A DNA stretch of 64,000 bases from Algoriphagus aestuarii (GCA_017051695.1 JAFIDK010000010.1:42188-106187), one strand, 5' to 3'. Shown: positions 43,175-52,474, numbered from the stretch's first letter. A program made the numbers and translations. Notes: generated by a model from the sequence alone, not told the origin.

Positions 43175-45718
43175 TTACTTAGGATCTAAAATTGCATCGA
43201 TCCGTGCAGAAAGATCCTGTAAATGAAGCTTCGACATCGAATCGGAAGTTCTGCCTACAGCTGAATTGATCTGTCTCTGAAGAGTTTTCAATTCCCCTCT
43301 TACCACGGGTCTAATATCGGATTGAGAAGCGTTGATTTGTGTACCTACATATCTTCTGAAAGCCGCTGGTACATTTGGCTCATCATTGGTCAAAAGATAT
43401 TCCAGTCGCTCAATATGGGCTCTTTGAAGCGCTCGTCTGTGCACATCTATGGTTTTGCCGCTGGCTAATTCAGTCCAGATTCCTTTTCTCAAATCATCAA
43501 ACAATTGGATCATAGTATACGCCTCTGCACCATTAAGAGCTTCATTTTCGATCACTCTGCCCAGACGACCCCATTCTAGCACACTATTTAGTGTTCCTGC
43601 CTGCACTCCTCTGATTCTTTCCAAAGCACCGAAATCGGAAGTTCTAGCAAAAATCTCGTCATTCATTAACCAAGTTGGAGTTGCGAAAAGCTCCTTGTTT
43701 AAGAAATCTACTGCAGACTTTTGAACATCTTTAGAAACGTGGGTGTATACTGCCTCATCTTGTCCGGAGGATTTATAAACCTCTAAAACACCCCCTACAT
43801 TAGTCCTTACGTGACCCATGTAGCGATTGTATTGCGTTACCACTTGTCCATACATTTCCTCTAAGTCCTCATAATCTTTAAATGGCTTATTAGGTTCAGC
43901 TGTCCACTCCTCAAGATTCGGAACGATTCTTTTCAAGTTGGCAATACCGTATTCAGATGCTTTCATGGAGTTGTCTCCTAGATCTTCCGATTGCGCAGAA
44001 GGATCATAGCTATTTCCTTGACGTCCGTATCTGTAGATTGGGTCACCATTTTTAGAGGTAATCCATTCATCCAGGGTTTTTTGCTCATCTTCCGGAGTCT
44101 TAGCATCTGGTATAGGTCTATAACCCCAAGCGATCGCATACTTGTCATATGGACCAACGTTTGGCATCAAGCTAACTCCCTCATCACCTGGCTGCGCGAT
44201 GTAGTTAAATCGAGCATAATCCATGATAGATGGAGCGGTACCCATCGCTTTGGTAAACTCAGCATCTCTCAATTTTTCAACTGGATAAGCATGAGAAGAA
44301 GCGAAATTGTGTGGTAAACCTAAAGTGTGGCCTACTTCGTGAGAAGAAACAAAGCGAATCAATCGGCCCATCACCTCGTCTTTGAACTGGACGCTTCTTG
44401 CATCTGGGTTGATAGCTGCAGTCTGGATAAAGAACCAGTTTCTCAATAAGTTCATCACATTGTGATACCATCCAATATCAGATTCTAGGATTTCTCCTGT
44501 TCTTGGATCAGAAACGTGAGGTCCATAAGCATTCTGGATATCAGAAGCGAAATATCGGATCACAGAGTATCTAGCATCTTCTGGACTCCAGTCTGGATCT
44601 TCCTCTTTGCTAGGTGCTCGTTTGGCAATGATAGCATTTTTGAAACCTGCTTCTTCAAAAGCAGCCTGCCAATCTTCCACCCCAGCGATAAGGTAAGGAA
44701 CCCACTTCTCTGGTGTTGCTGGATCGATGTAGTATACAATCTGCTTCTTCGGCTCCACTAACTCACCTTTTTTGAATTTCTCCATGTCTTCCTCCTTCAC
44801 TTCCAATCTCCATCTGTCAAGGAATGTTCTATTAGATGCTTTTTGGGCATCAGAACCGTAGTCCACAATGGATCTACTAAACCAGCCTACTCTTCTGTCT
44901 CCCAGTCTTTGCATCATTGGCTCCTCAGGGAGTAAAATCATGGAGGAATTCATCTCCAAAGTAATCAAACCGGTAGAGCTGTTTGATGGGGGCTCAGCTG
45001 CTGCATAAGTCAGAGTGTATCTAGCCTCGATATTGATCGGATACGTGTGAATATGATTGATGAAAGTTCTCTCAGTGTCTAATCTGGATACTTTGAAGCC
45101 GGTTCTTCTGTTTCTAGGTAAACCCAATGCCTGAACATCTTTGTTGAACAGGTCAGTAGCTTCAATGACAACTCCTGTAGAATCAGTTGCTTTGGATTTT
45201 ACATCAAATTTCTGAAGGATAGGCTCAAAATTGGAGTTTTTTACGGCCATTGAGATCGGTAGGGAATCTGCCGCAAAATTGTTTACCGAAACGACTTTTA
45301 GCAAAACGTCATTTTCGTTTTTCTCCCATCGGAGCATCAAGGTATTGGTACGCTCACCACCATAGCCGATTCCATCAGCGGTTTTGGCAATGGTTGTGAC
45401 CATAAGCATGTCTTTCCCAAACATGGATTCAGGAATCTCATAGTAATATTTATCCTCGATCTGGTGAACTTTAAATAAACCATCTTTGGATTTTGCATCT
45501 TTGGTAATCACCTCAGAATAAGGTTTTGGGCCATTCTTTGGGCCACCATTGGCAGGTTTAGCCGGTGTTGATGTTACCGCAGGAGCATTTTTGGAGTTTT
45601 TCTTTTTCTTCTTCTGTGCAAAAGAATCCTCCGAATGCATAAAGACTCCTAAGATGCAAAGCAGCAAAGTAAATCTCCTTAGTAATTTGGGTTGCATAAT
45701 TTTCATTAGTTTAAACAT
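43175..45718 (-). CDS. Secreted zinc metalloprotease, DUF5117/DUF4953 type
   Basis: An 847-residue exported protein: signal peptide (ending MHSEDSFAQ), a basic Lys tract (KKKKKNSKN), an N-terminal DUF5117-like domain and a metzincin-like catalytic domain with HEVGHTLGLPH (His460, His464, His470), the full HExxHxxGxxH zinc site. The helical C-terminal third (MYGQVVTQYNRYMGHVRTNVG) is typical of the Bacteroidota/Proteobacteria family. Start may be 45718 or one of the Met codons shortly after (MKIM..). Alone in its transcript. Confidence 0.92.
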   Translation of the reverse strand: MFKLMKIMQPKLLRRFTLLLCILGVFMHSEDSFAQKKKKKNSKNAPAVTSTPAKPANGGPKNGPKPYSEVITKDAKSKDGLFKVHQIEDKYYYEIPESMFGKDMLMVTTIAKTADGIGYGGERTNTLMLRWEKNENDVLLKVVSVNNFAADSLPISMAVKNSNFEPILQKFDVKSKATDSTGVVIEATDLFNKDVQALGLPRNRRTGFKVSRLDTERTFINHIHTYPINIEARYTLTYAAAEPPSNSSTGLITLEMNSSMILLPEEPMMQRLGDRRVGWFSRSIVDYGSDAQKASNRTFLDRWRLEVKEEDMEKFKKGELVEPKKQIVYYIDPATPEKWVPYLIAGVEDWQAAFEEAGFKNAIIAKRAPSKEEDPDWSPEDARYSVIRYFASDIQNAYGPHVSDPRTGEILESDIGWYHNVMNLLRNWFFIQTAAINPDARSVQFKDEVMGRLIRFVSSHEVGHTLGLPHNFASSHAYPVEKLRDAEFTKAMGTAPSIMDYARFNYIAQPGDEGVSLMPNVGPYDKYAIAWGYRPIPDAKTPEDEQKTLDEWITSKNGDPIYRYGRQGNSYDPSAQSEDLGDNSMKASEYGIANLKRIVPNLEEWTAEPNKPFKDYEDLEEMYGQVVTQYNRYMGHVRTNVGGVLEVYKSSGQDEAVYTHVSKDVQKSAVDFLNKELFATPTWLMNDEIFARTSDFGALERIRGVQAGTLNSVLEWGRLGRVIENEALNGAEAYTMIQLFDDLRKGIWTELASGKTIDVHRRALQRAHIERLEYLLTNDEPNVPAAFRRYVGTQINASQSDIRPVVRGELKTLQRQINSAVGRTSDSMSKLHLQDLSARIDAILDPK

Positions 45719-45816
45719 TCATTAACTGTCAAAAATAAACTTCATTTTCACGTTTGAGTCTCTGTGAAAACATACTATTTGATAAGCGGTTTAATCCTAA
45801 AGTTAAAGGTAACCAA

Positions 45817-46932
45817 GTGGGCAATAAAGCATCAGTAGCAGTAGTAGGTGGAGGTCTGGCAGGCTTGGTATCTGCTTATTTGCTAGCCAAAAATGGACAT
45901 TTGGCGATTTTGATCGAAAAAAAGAGCTATCCTTTTCACCGGGTTTGTGGGGAATATATTTCCAATGAAGCCAAAGATTTTCTGAATAGAGAGGGGCTTT
46001 TTCCAGAAAAAATGAGTCTTCCAGAGATTAATAATTTCCTCTTTTCTGACACCTTGGGAAATCATGTATCCATTCCTCTCGACTTGGGTGGTTTTGGGGT
46101 GAGCCGATATGAGTTTGATCATTTTTTAGTAAAAAAAGCCAAAGAAGCTGGAGTTGAACTACGAACCGGGATCCAGGTTTTTGATATCACATTCCATGAA
46201 AAAGAAAATCAATTTCAGTTAGAACTTTCTGATGGTAATGTCCTGACGACTGATTTTGTAATTGGCGCATTTGGTAAAAGGTCCAAGCTGGACAAAGCGA
46301 TGAATCGGCCATTCATTGTAAAAAGGAGTCCCTACATTGGTGTGAAATATCATGTTAGAACCGATTTTTTAAGGGATACAGTAGCGCTGCATAATTTCGA
46401 AGGTGGGTATTGTGGAATCAATGCCATAGAGGAAGGCAAGTTTAACATTTGCTATCTGGGCAATAGAGATCAGCTCCGAGAACACGGCTCGCTGGAGGAA
46501 ATGGAGAGAGCAATTCTCTGGCAAAACCCCTATCTGAAAACGTTATTTTCTGAGAGCGAATTTCTTTTGGATAGACCTGAAGTCATCAACGAGATAAATT
46601 TTGAACCGAAAAAACCTGTGGAAAAGCATGTGTTGATGGCTGGAGATGCTGCCGGTTTGATCACGCCACTGTGCGGCAATGGCATGGCAATGGCGATCCA
46701 ATCCGGGAAATTAGCTTCTGAATGCATTATTCAAGGAGGGGAAAGAGGGTTCATTGAGAAAAAATACCAGGAAGAGTGGAATAATCTATTTCGAAGACGT
46801 CTTTGGGTCGGGAGAAAAGTCCAACTACTTTTTGGAACAAAAAACAGTTCTGTTTTGGCGGGGAGATTGATTAAAAGTCTTCCTCGTGTTGCTGCTATAA
46901 TTGTTAAAAATACCCACGGAAAGCCTTTTTAA
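45817..46932 (+). CDS. FAD-dependent oxidoreductase, geranylgeranyl-reductase-like
   Basis: A 371-residue flavoprotein. The FAD-binding Rossmann turn VVGGGLAGLVSA is at residues 9-20, next comes VCGEYISNEAKDFL (substrate-side motif of this group) and LMAGDAAGLITPLCGNGM near residue 270, the second FAD motif. GTG 45817 is chosen: it has AAAGG eight bases before and starts right ahead of the FAD fold; a TTG at 45754 is possible. Such monooxygenases or reductases act on quinones, phenolics and prenyl lipids. Convergent with ubiA (stop codons overlap by 4 bases) and near the type III PKS gene, so probably a tailoring enzyme of that pathway. Confidence 0.85.
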   Translation: MGNKASVAVVGGGLAGLVSAYLLAKNGHLAILIEKKSYPFHRVCGEYISNEAKDFLNREGLFPEKMSLPEINNFLFSDTLGNHVSIPLDLGGFGVSRYEFDHFLVKKAKEAGVELRTGIQVFDITFHEKENQFQLELSDGNVLTTDFVIGAFGKRSKLDKAMNRPFIVKRSPYIGVKYHVRTDFLRDTVALHNFEGGYCGINAIEEGKFNICYLGNRDQLREHGSLEEMERAILWQNPYLKTLFSESEFLLDRPEVINEINFEPKKPVEKHVLMAGDAAGLITPLCGNGMAMAIQSGKLASECIIQGGERGFIEKKYQEEWNNLFRRRLWVGRKVQLLFGTKNSSVLAGRLIKSLPRVAAIIVKNTHGKPF

Positions 46933-47825
46933 TAGCCAAAAACTTGAAGTATCTGAGTGTTTTCGAAAAAGTAATAAATGAAAAATGCATTTAAAAACAG
47001 TGCTGAAATGGTATTCATTCCCATGGCCCAACTGTAATTCGCATATTTTTCAGGATTAGTCCGGATGAAACTATACCAAATTAAGAAATACAAAATGATA
47101 GGTGCCATTGCTCCCAGATAATACCAAATAATAGCATCCTGTCCTTTGGAAATAAAATACCAGACAAAAGCAATTCCAGTGATCAGAAAACAAACGTTTG
47201 CGAAATGGAATGTACCCTTGATTCCAAGTTTAAGGCTTAATGTCTTGTCTCCACGTTTGGAATCTTCCCCATGTTGATATACCTGTGTAAGTGGATATGA
47301 TCCCCAAAGCATCAAACTTGTCAACATGCCGGGGATCAGTATGTGTGGTTTCAGGAAGGTTGACCAATCCAAGGCACTTAATCCTGCATAGGCCATCGCA
47401 AACGTGAAATACCCTTGGAAAAAGCCAGCAATAAACCAACTTCCCCAAGCATATTTTTTAATCCGGATTTTCGGATGGCTATATGCCATACTGACTAAAG
47501 AATACACTAAAACCATGCTGGCAAATTCCCAATTTATCTGAAGCCCAAGTCCGATGGCAATGCCCAAAAACACCAGTGAAAGCCAGAATAAATCCGGGGT
47601 GACTTTTGGAGGGGTTTTTAATCCACCGATACTCTCTTCATCCCGGTCATAGAAGCTGTTGTAGCCATTGCTCGATGGGTAGAGAAACAGGTGAAGCACC
47701 AGAAATACCCATAATATTCTGGATTCGTTATGGTTAGGTGTCAAAGCCAATGCAAAAAAGAATACCGGCATCAGAAATAATGAAAAAGGAATTCTTAGAT
47801 GCCTTAGACTGGAAGCGGTGATCAT
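46929..47825 (-). CDS. UbiA family prenyltransferase
   Basis: A 298-residue membrane protein with about eight helices and both Asp-rich motifs of the UbiA superfamily: NGYNSFYDRDEES (residues 53-65) in place of NDxxDxxxD, and YQHGEDSKRGDKT about residues 193-205. These bind prenyl diphosphate through magnesium. It would attach an isoprenoid chain to an aromatic acceptor; the type III PKS 92 bases away on the opposite strand could supply such an acceptor (inference). The shared 92-bp gap suggests common regulation. Confidence 0.88.
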   Translation of the reverse strand: MITASSLRHLRIPFSLFLMPVFFFALALTPNHNESRILWVFLVLHLFLYPSSNGYNSFYDRDEESIGGLKTPPKVTPDLFWLSLVFLGIAIGLGLQINWEFASMVLVYSLVSMAYSHPKIRIKKYAWGSWFIAGFFQGYFTFAMAYAGLSALDWSTFLKPHILIPGMLTSLMLWGSYPLTQVYQHGEDSKRGDKTLSLKLGIKGTFHFANVCFLITGIAFVWYFISKGQDAIIWYYLGAMAPIILYFLIWYSFIRTNPEKYANYSWAMGMNTISALFLNAFFIYYFFENTQILQVFGY

Positions 47826-47917
47826 TTCGTAGGTAGTTTGTTTCCAATAACTTTATCGTACTGCTAAGGTTATCAAAGCGAGTACCCAATTTAGAAATTA
47901 TCCTGTAACTTGATCTT

Positions 47918-48994
47918 ATGAATTCTAGCATCGTGAGCATTGGACTTGCTAACCCCGGATTACCAATTAAGCAGGCTTCCATTGCAGGCTTTATGAAATT
48001 TGCACATCAGCTTGATGAAGTGGAGGCTAGAAAGCTGCGGTTTCTCTATCGGAAATCCGGGATCGAGACCAGGCACAGTGTTTTATTGGATTTTGAGAAA
48101 GAAAACCCTTCCGACTTCACATTCTTTCCTGCCAATCAAGAATTAAAGCCATTTCCAAGGACAAAATCCAGAATGGAAGTCTTTACCAAAGCTGCACCAA
48201 AACTTGCTTTTGAAGCGACAAAAAAATGCCTGGATCAAACCACCACTGAGGCTAGCGAAATAACCCATTTGATATTGGTCTCTTGTACAGGTATGGTCGC
48301 ACCGGGAGTCGAATTGGAACTGATGAGTTTATTAGGCTTGCCAGATACAGTGGAGCGGTATTGTATCCATTTTATGGGCTGTTATGCAGCATTTACAGGG
48401 ATTAAATTGGCAGATAAATTATTGAAAGCTGAGCCAAAGGCAAAGGTCTTAATGGTATCTGTGGAATTATGTACGCTCCATTTTCAAAAAGAGTACGTGG
48501 AGGATAATATTCTTGCCAATTCACTTTTTGGAGATGGGGCAGCAGCAGCTTTACTGGAAAATTCCAACCAAGGTCTTAAAATCAAATCTTACATGAGCCA
48601 GGTGATTCGCGAAGGAGAAAAAGACATGGCCTGGGGTATTGGGGATTTTGGCTTTGAAATGAAGCTGAGTAAATACATACCAAGTTTATTGGATGGCGGA
48701 ATACAGCAACTGAGAGAACTTTTTGAGAAGAGATTTAAAGTTTCCCAAATCCAGAATTTTGCCATTCACCCTGGCGGAAAGCAGATACTTACTAAGGTCC
48801 AAGAAGCTTTTGGATTATCGCCAAAGGTAAATTTCCATGCTTTGGAAGTGTTGAGGAACTTTGGAAACATGTCTTCAGCTACGATTTTGTTTTTGCTGGA
48901 AAAAATGCTTCATGATCCATTGGTTGCAGGGGATATACTGTCCTTAGGATTTGGCCCTGGCCTTACTTTGGAAACGCTTCATTTAGAAAAGTAA
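47918..48994 (+). CDS. Type III polyketide synthase
   Basis: A 358-residue thiolase-fold enzyme with the complete type III PKS triad: Cys155 in FMGCYAAFTG, His284 in AIHPGGKQI and Asn317 in NFGNMSSAT. Spacing matches chalcone-synthase-like enzymes. Bacterial relatives make alkylresorcinols, alkylpyrones or acylphloroglucinols from acyl-CoA and malonyl-CoA. Its TAA shares a base with the ATG of the methyltransferase gene that follows, so the pair is coupled, much like BpsA/BpsB of Bacillus subtilis (alkylpyrone synthase and methyltransferase). Product here unknown. Confidence 0.94.
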   Translation: MNSSIVSIGLANPGLPIKQASIAGFMKFAHQLDEVEARKLRFLYRKSGIETRHSVLLDFEKENPSDFTFFPANQELKPFPRTKSRMEVFTKAAPKLAFEATKKCLDQTTTEASEITHLILVSCTGMVAPGVELELMSLLGLPDTVERYCIHFMGCYAAFTGIKLADKLLKAEPKAKVLMVSVELCTLHFQKEYVEDNILANSLFGDGAAAALLENSNQGLKIKSYMSQVIREGEKDMAWGIGDFGFEMKLSKYIPSLLDGGIQQLRELFEKRFKVSQIQNFAIHPGGKQILTKVQEAFGLSPKVNFHALEVLRNFGNMSSATILFLLEKMLHDPLVAGDILSLGFGPGLTLETLHLEK

Positions 48995-49698
48995 TGGGTA
49001 AGTTTTCTCAGAGAAGCACAGAAAAAGAGTTGATGGATGACTTAAACTGCTCAGGGGATGAACTACTGCAAACCCTCCGAGAGCTTCGAACCATCAACAA
49101 GTGGCTCGGGGGAAATTACGTGACGACATCGGGATTAAAGAATATTTTTAAAGCTCGCCCACAGGATTCCTATGCTGTTGCAGATATCGGTTGTGGAGGG
49201 GGAGATATGATCCGAGTAATGGATGAATGGGCTAAAATTCAGAAAAAACATGTTAATTTTACAGGAATCGATGCAAACAGGAACATTATTGACCTGGCAC
49301 GAGTTAGATTAGCTGACCTACCCAAAGTCGCCTGGAAAGTTCAGAATGTCTTTAATCCGGATTTTTCTGACGAAAAAGTAGATATTTCTACTTGTACGCT
49401 CTTTACACATCATTTTACAGATAGTGAATTAGTGGGGCTTTTGACAACCCTCCAGTCGAAATCTCGACTGGGAATAGTGATCAATGACCTACACCGGCAT
49501 TGGTTTGCTTTTTACAGTATCAAAATCCTGACTAGTGTTTTTAGCAAATCTGAAATGGTACGTAATGATGCTTCATTATCAGTATTGAGGAGTTTTTCCA
49601 GAAAAGACTGGGAAAGAATTTTACTTCAGGCTGGGATAGCCAATTTTAGAATCAGTTGGAATTGGGCTTTTCGTTGGCAAGTCATTATTTTATTTTAG
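48994..49698 (+). CDS. SAM-dependent methyltransferase of the polyketide cluster
   Basis: A 234-residue class I methyltransferase: AVADIGCGGGDMIRVMDEWA (motif I), FTGIDANRNIIDLA (motif II) and DISTCTLFTHHFTDSELV. INDLHRHWFAFYSIKILT near the end is typical of relatives linked to type III PKS genes. It overlaps the PKS stop by one base and so probably methylates the polyketide product. C-terminus ends within a hydrophobic stretch (FRWQVIILF). Confidence 0.9.
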   Translation: MGKFSQRSTEKELMDDLNCSGDELLQTLRELRTINKWLGGNYVTTSGLKNIFKARPQDSYAVADIGCGGGDMIRVMDEWAKIQKKHVNFTGIDANRNIIDLARVRLADLPKVAWKVQNVFNPDFSDEKVDISTCTLFTHHFTDSELVGLLTTLQSKSRLGIVINDLHRHWFAFYSIKILTSVFSKSEMVRNDASLSVLRSFSRKDWERILLQAGIANFRISWNWAFRWQVIILF

Positions 49699-49725
49699 TA
49701 AATCATCAACCAAAAAAAATTAAAG

Positions 49726-50583
49726 ATGGAAGAATTTGGAATTTCGAAAGAAACAACGGATGCGCTTTATGCAGAAGGAATAAGCCTTGCAATGACCATT
49801 GCTTTGAGGATCATTGGAGCTCTTATTTTTTATTTTATTGCAAAATTTATTGTTGGCAAATTACTACGAGGTCTCAAGAGATTTTTAGAGCGTAGAGATG
49901 ATGCGCCTTCCTTGAATGAGTTTCTTTACGGATTGACTAAAGTTCTCTTATATGTAATCATGTTTGGGGGCGTATTGATGATACTTGGTGTACCGGGAAG
50001 TTCGTTTTTAGCCGTATTCGGTGCCGCTGGTTTGGCTATTGGATTAGCACTTCAGGGTTCTTTATCCAATTTTGCTGGTGGACTATTGATTCTGGCATTT
50101 AAACCTTTCAAGGTAGGGCATGTAATAGTGGCCCAAGGCCACACTGGGACTGTTTCGAAAGTACAGATACTATATACTCACTTGATGACATTTGACAATC
50201 AAGAAGTAATCATTCCAAATGGTAATTTGGCAAATTCTGATATTGTCAATATGAGTACCCAAGAAACTAGAAGGGCAGAACTGAAAGTAGGTGTTGCCTA
50301 TGGTACCAATATCAAGCAAGCAAAAGAGATCGTACTAGGGATTTTTGAAAAAGACCCTAGAGCGTTGAAAGAGCCAGCTCCATTTGTGGCACTTAGTAAT
50401 TTTGGAGACAGTTCATTGGATTTAGTTGTCCGTGTTTGGGCAAAATCTCCGGATATGTGGCCTATGTATTTTGATGGAATGGAAGCCATTAATTCTGAAT
50501 TTGAGAAAAATGGCATTGAGATCCCTTTCCCTCAGCGGGTTATTCATAATATGAAAGCGGAAGCTGAGGCTGAATCAAAATAA
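49726..50583 (+). CDS. Small-conductance mechanosensitive channel, MscS family
   Basis: A 285-residue channel protein with three membrane helices and the pore helix FGAAGLAIGLALQGSLSNFA, followed by the beta-domain (FKVGHVIVAQGHTGTVSKVQ; VIIPNGNLANSDIVNMS) and alpha/beta C-terminal domain. It opens on membrane tension and releases solutes on osmotic downshock. It starts 27 bases after the methyltransferase and might read through from it. The MITE-like element follows 4 bases later. Confidence 0.95.
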   Translation: MEEFGISKETTDALYAEGISLAMTIALRIIGALIFYFIAKFIVGKLLRGLKRFLERRDDAPSLNEFLYGLTKVLLYVIMFGGVLMILGVPGSSFLAVFGAAGLAIGLALQGSLSNFAGGLLILAFKPFKVGHVIVAQGHTGTVSKVQILYTHLMTFDNQEVIIPNGNLANSDIVNMSTQETRRAELKVGVAYGTNIKQAKEIVLGIFEKDPRALKEPAPFVALSNFGDSSLDLVVRVWAKSPDMWPMYFDGMEAINSEFEKNGIEIPFPQRVIHNMKAEAEAESK

Positions 50584-50587
50584 AGCT

Positions 50588-50733
50588 AAAGGGGTTGTCT
50601 CGTAACTCCTTATTGTCACATTGAGCACTTGAGAGACGAGAGTCTCGAAATCGAAATGTAGCTTAATTCGCTGTATTAAGCCTTCGACCCCGTTCAGGCT
50701 GACAATATCATAGACTTTTGAGACAGCCTCTTT
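50588..50733. repeat. MITE-like non-coding element with imperfect terminal inverted repeats
   Basis: About 146 bases between MscS and the convergent nitroreductase gene. The ends are imperfect inverted repeats (AAAGGGGTTGTCTCGTAACT left; right arm AGACTTTTGAGACAGCCTCT, complementary at about 15 of 19). Inner arms TGTCACATTGAGCACTTG and TTCAGGCTGACA also pair partly. The whole could fold into one long stem and, with TTTTTT at the right end, act as a terminator for both flanking genes. No coding frame. Such elements are scattered in Bacteroidota genomes; only one copy is seen in this window. Confidence 0.6.
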
Positions 50734-50734
50734 T

Positions 50735-51412
50735 TTAATACTTGATCAAGACTTCATTTAATTTTTTCCTTTCTATGTCCGGAACAAAAGTCTCTTGTTT
50801 AGGGTAACCTACAGGTACAAGAAGAAAGGGTTTTTCATGAGCTGGCCTTTCTAAAATCTGACTTAAAAAATTCATAGGACTTGGGGTATGTGTGACAGCC
50901 ACCAACCCAGCTTGATGAATGGCTGCAATCAGAAAACCACAGGCAATACCCACCGATTCACTGACATAGTAATGCTGGACTTTCTCTCCTTTTTCCATGC
51001 CATAGGATTGCTTGAAAACAACAATGAGATAGGGTGCTTCTTCCAAAAATGGTTTTTCCCAATTGGTACCCAAAGGCTTTAGATCTTGCTTCCAAGTATC
51101 GCTCATTCTGCCCGAATAGCTTATTTTCTCTTCTTCCTCTGCGGCTTCTCTGATTTTCCGTTTGATTTCCGGATCGGATATCAAACAAAAAGTCCAAGGC
51201 TGTTTATGCGCTCCCGAAGGAGCTGTACTCGCTGTTTTGATTAAATTCTCCATCACTTCTACAGGCACAGGCCTTGAATCGAACTCTCTCACAGTTCTTC
51301 TTTGATCCATCATTTGGAAGAACTCCTGAGAATTTTTTATGAGTTGATTTTCACTTACTTGGTTTTTCTGGTAACGGATATGAGCAAATCCGTCTATGTT
51401 CTTTTTATCCAT
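50735..51412 (-). CDS. Nitroreductase-fold flavoprotein, iodotyrosine deiodinase type
   Basis: A 225-residue FMN protein of the nitroreductase superfamily. RRTVREFDSRPVPVEVME and TASTAPSGAHKQPWTFCLIS are FMN-binding parts. The lid motif is that of iodotyrosine deiodinase: Glu95 and Tyr99 in EEEEKISY and Lys120 in TNWEK align, with the same spacing, to human IYD Glu157, Tyr161 and Lys182, which bind the halotyrosine zwitterion. So it may reductively dehalogenate halotyrosines, as shown for a few bacterial homologues. No membrane anchor; cytoplasmic. Activity is inferred from motifs. Single gene. Confidence 0.88.
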   Translation of the reverse strand: MDKKNIDGFAHIRYQKNQVSENQLIKNSQEFFQMMDQRRTVREFDSRPVPVEVMENLIKTASTAPSGAHKQPWTFCLISDPEIKRKIREAAEEEEKISYSGRMSDTWKQDLKPLGTNWEKPFLEEAPYLIVVFKQSYGMEKGEKVQHYYVSESVGIACGFLIAAIHQAGLVAVTHTPSPMNFLSQILERPAHEKPFLLVPVGYPKQETFVPDIERKKLNEVLIKY

Positions 51413-51415
51413 AAA

Positions 51416-51447
51416 TAAAAAAAGGCTACCGTTAAAGATAGCCGTTT
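51416..51447 (-). terminator. Intrinsic terminator of the lipoprotein gene at 51469
   Basis: On the minus strand: stem GGCTA / TAGCC extended by A/T pairs, then TTTTTTTATTTAT. It sits between the lipoprotein stop and the nitroreductase start. Confidence 0.75.
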
Positions 51448-51468
51448 TTGAAAGAATGTTTAAGACCT

Positions 51469-52299
51469 TTAATCAAAGGTGATTTCTTTAACTCCCCCAG
51501 GATAAGAAACGGTAGCAGATTTATCACATGAACCAGTTCCATAATCCAGCGTCATTTTGACACTTTTATAAGTGAATTCAATCAAGCCGCTTACAGGGTT
51601 GTAAACACCTGATTCTATGCAGCTTTGGGTTAATTTTAAAGGCTCGGTTATTTCTGCGGTATAGCCACTTCCATCTCTGCTATTCCCGCTGGCTGTACCT
51701 GTGATGGATGCATCATATCCGGAACTACCCAATTTCACTTCTCTCACTTCATTTGCACTGATCGTGACAAACTCTCCATCAGGCCAAGTGATTTTGCCAT
51801 TTTCGATTTTTACAGCAATCGTAACTGTGCTGGATAAAATATCCAAACCAATGTTGGTCAATGTTCTTGTACCTTCTACTTTAAAGCCATTGACTTCATA
51901 TCCATCAAAGGTAGTCACAATGTTTGCACCCGGAATAAGCAAATTACCGGAGTATTTGATCATGATTTTGCCTTTTCTGGAAACCCCTTTAGGACTGACA
52001 CAACCGTCTCCGAAATCAATCAAGATGGTTTTGTTTGCTTCATCCATCTCAAATTCAGTCGATGCACAAAAATCCGGGGTATTTGTTTGTGTCTTCCTAG
52101 CACCAAGCCCTGATTCCTCTAGAATTTCAAGGGTTAAATTGTCAAGATCTTCAAACTTCTGGTTGACCTCAGAGAAATCAGTAGCGATGGTAGTGTCGGC
52201 TACGACTGGATCATCGTCGTCATCAGACGAACAGGAAAATCCTATCATGGCAGTAATTGCTATCAATAGGATAGGAGGAAATTTTACGAAACGATACAT
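51469..52299 (-). CDS. Hypothetical lipoprotein
   Basis: A 276-residue predicted lipoprotein: lipobox GFSC (Cys23) followed by SSDDDDDPVV, an acidic linker typical of surface-exposed Bacteroidota lipoproteins. The mature part is beta-rich (KIMIKYSGNLLIPGANIVTTF; VKMTLDYGTG), with paired Cys (DFCASTE, DGCVSP, QSCIES, GSCDKS) that may form disulfides. Family not recognised. Own terminator; 280 bases upstream without gene. Confidence 0.75.
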   Translation of the reverse strand: MYRFVKFPPILLIAITAMIGFSCSSDDDDDPVVADTTIATDFSEVNQKFEDLDNLTLEILEESGLGARKTQTNTPDFCASTEFEMDEANKTILIDFGDGCVSPKGVSRKGKIMIKYSGNLLIPGANIVTTFDGYEVNGFKVEGTRTLTNIGLDILSSTVTIAVKIENGKITWPDGEFVTISANEVREVKLGSSGYDASITGTASGNSRDGSGYTAEITEPLKLTQSCIESGVYNPVSGLIEFTYKSVKMTLDYGTGSCDKSATVSYPGGVKEITFD

Positions 52300-52443
52300 A
52301 TATGTAGGTTTGGGATGAAAAATATATTCATTTCTTAGACTTTAAAAATCGTGCCTGATATTTAGAAATGTTGCTTAAAATAGAATATTAAATATGATTG
52401 TCCGCAATGATGCCAGTTACCTTATTTTCTTTGCTTGATTGGC

Positions 52444-52474
52444 TGGAAGACCGATGACGGAAGACCGAAGCAGC
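52444..52474 (-). repeat. Short dispersed repeat (CTTCGGTCTTC type), copy 2
   Basis: Read on the minus strand this stretch has GCTTCGGTCTTCCGTCATCG, closely related to the repeat at 18142-18175. It lies in the 280-base gap upstream of the lipoprotein gene, where no gene is seen. Confidence 0.45.
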
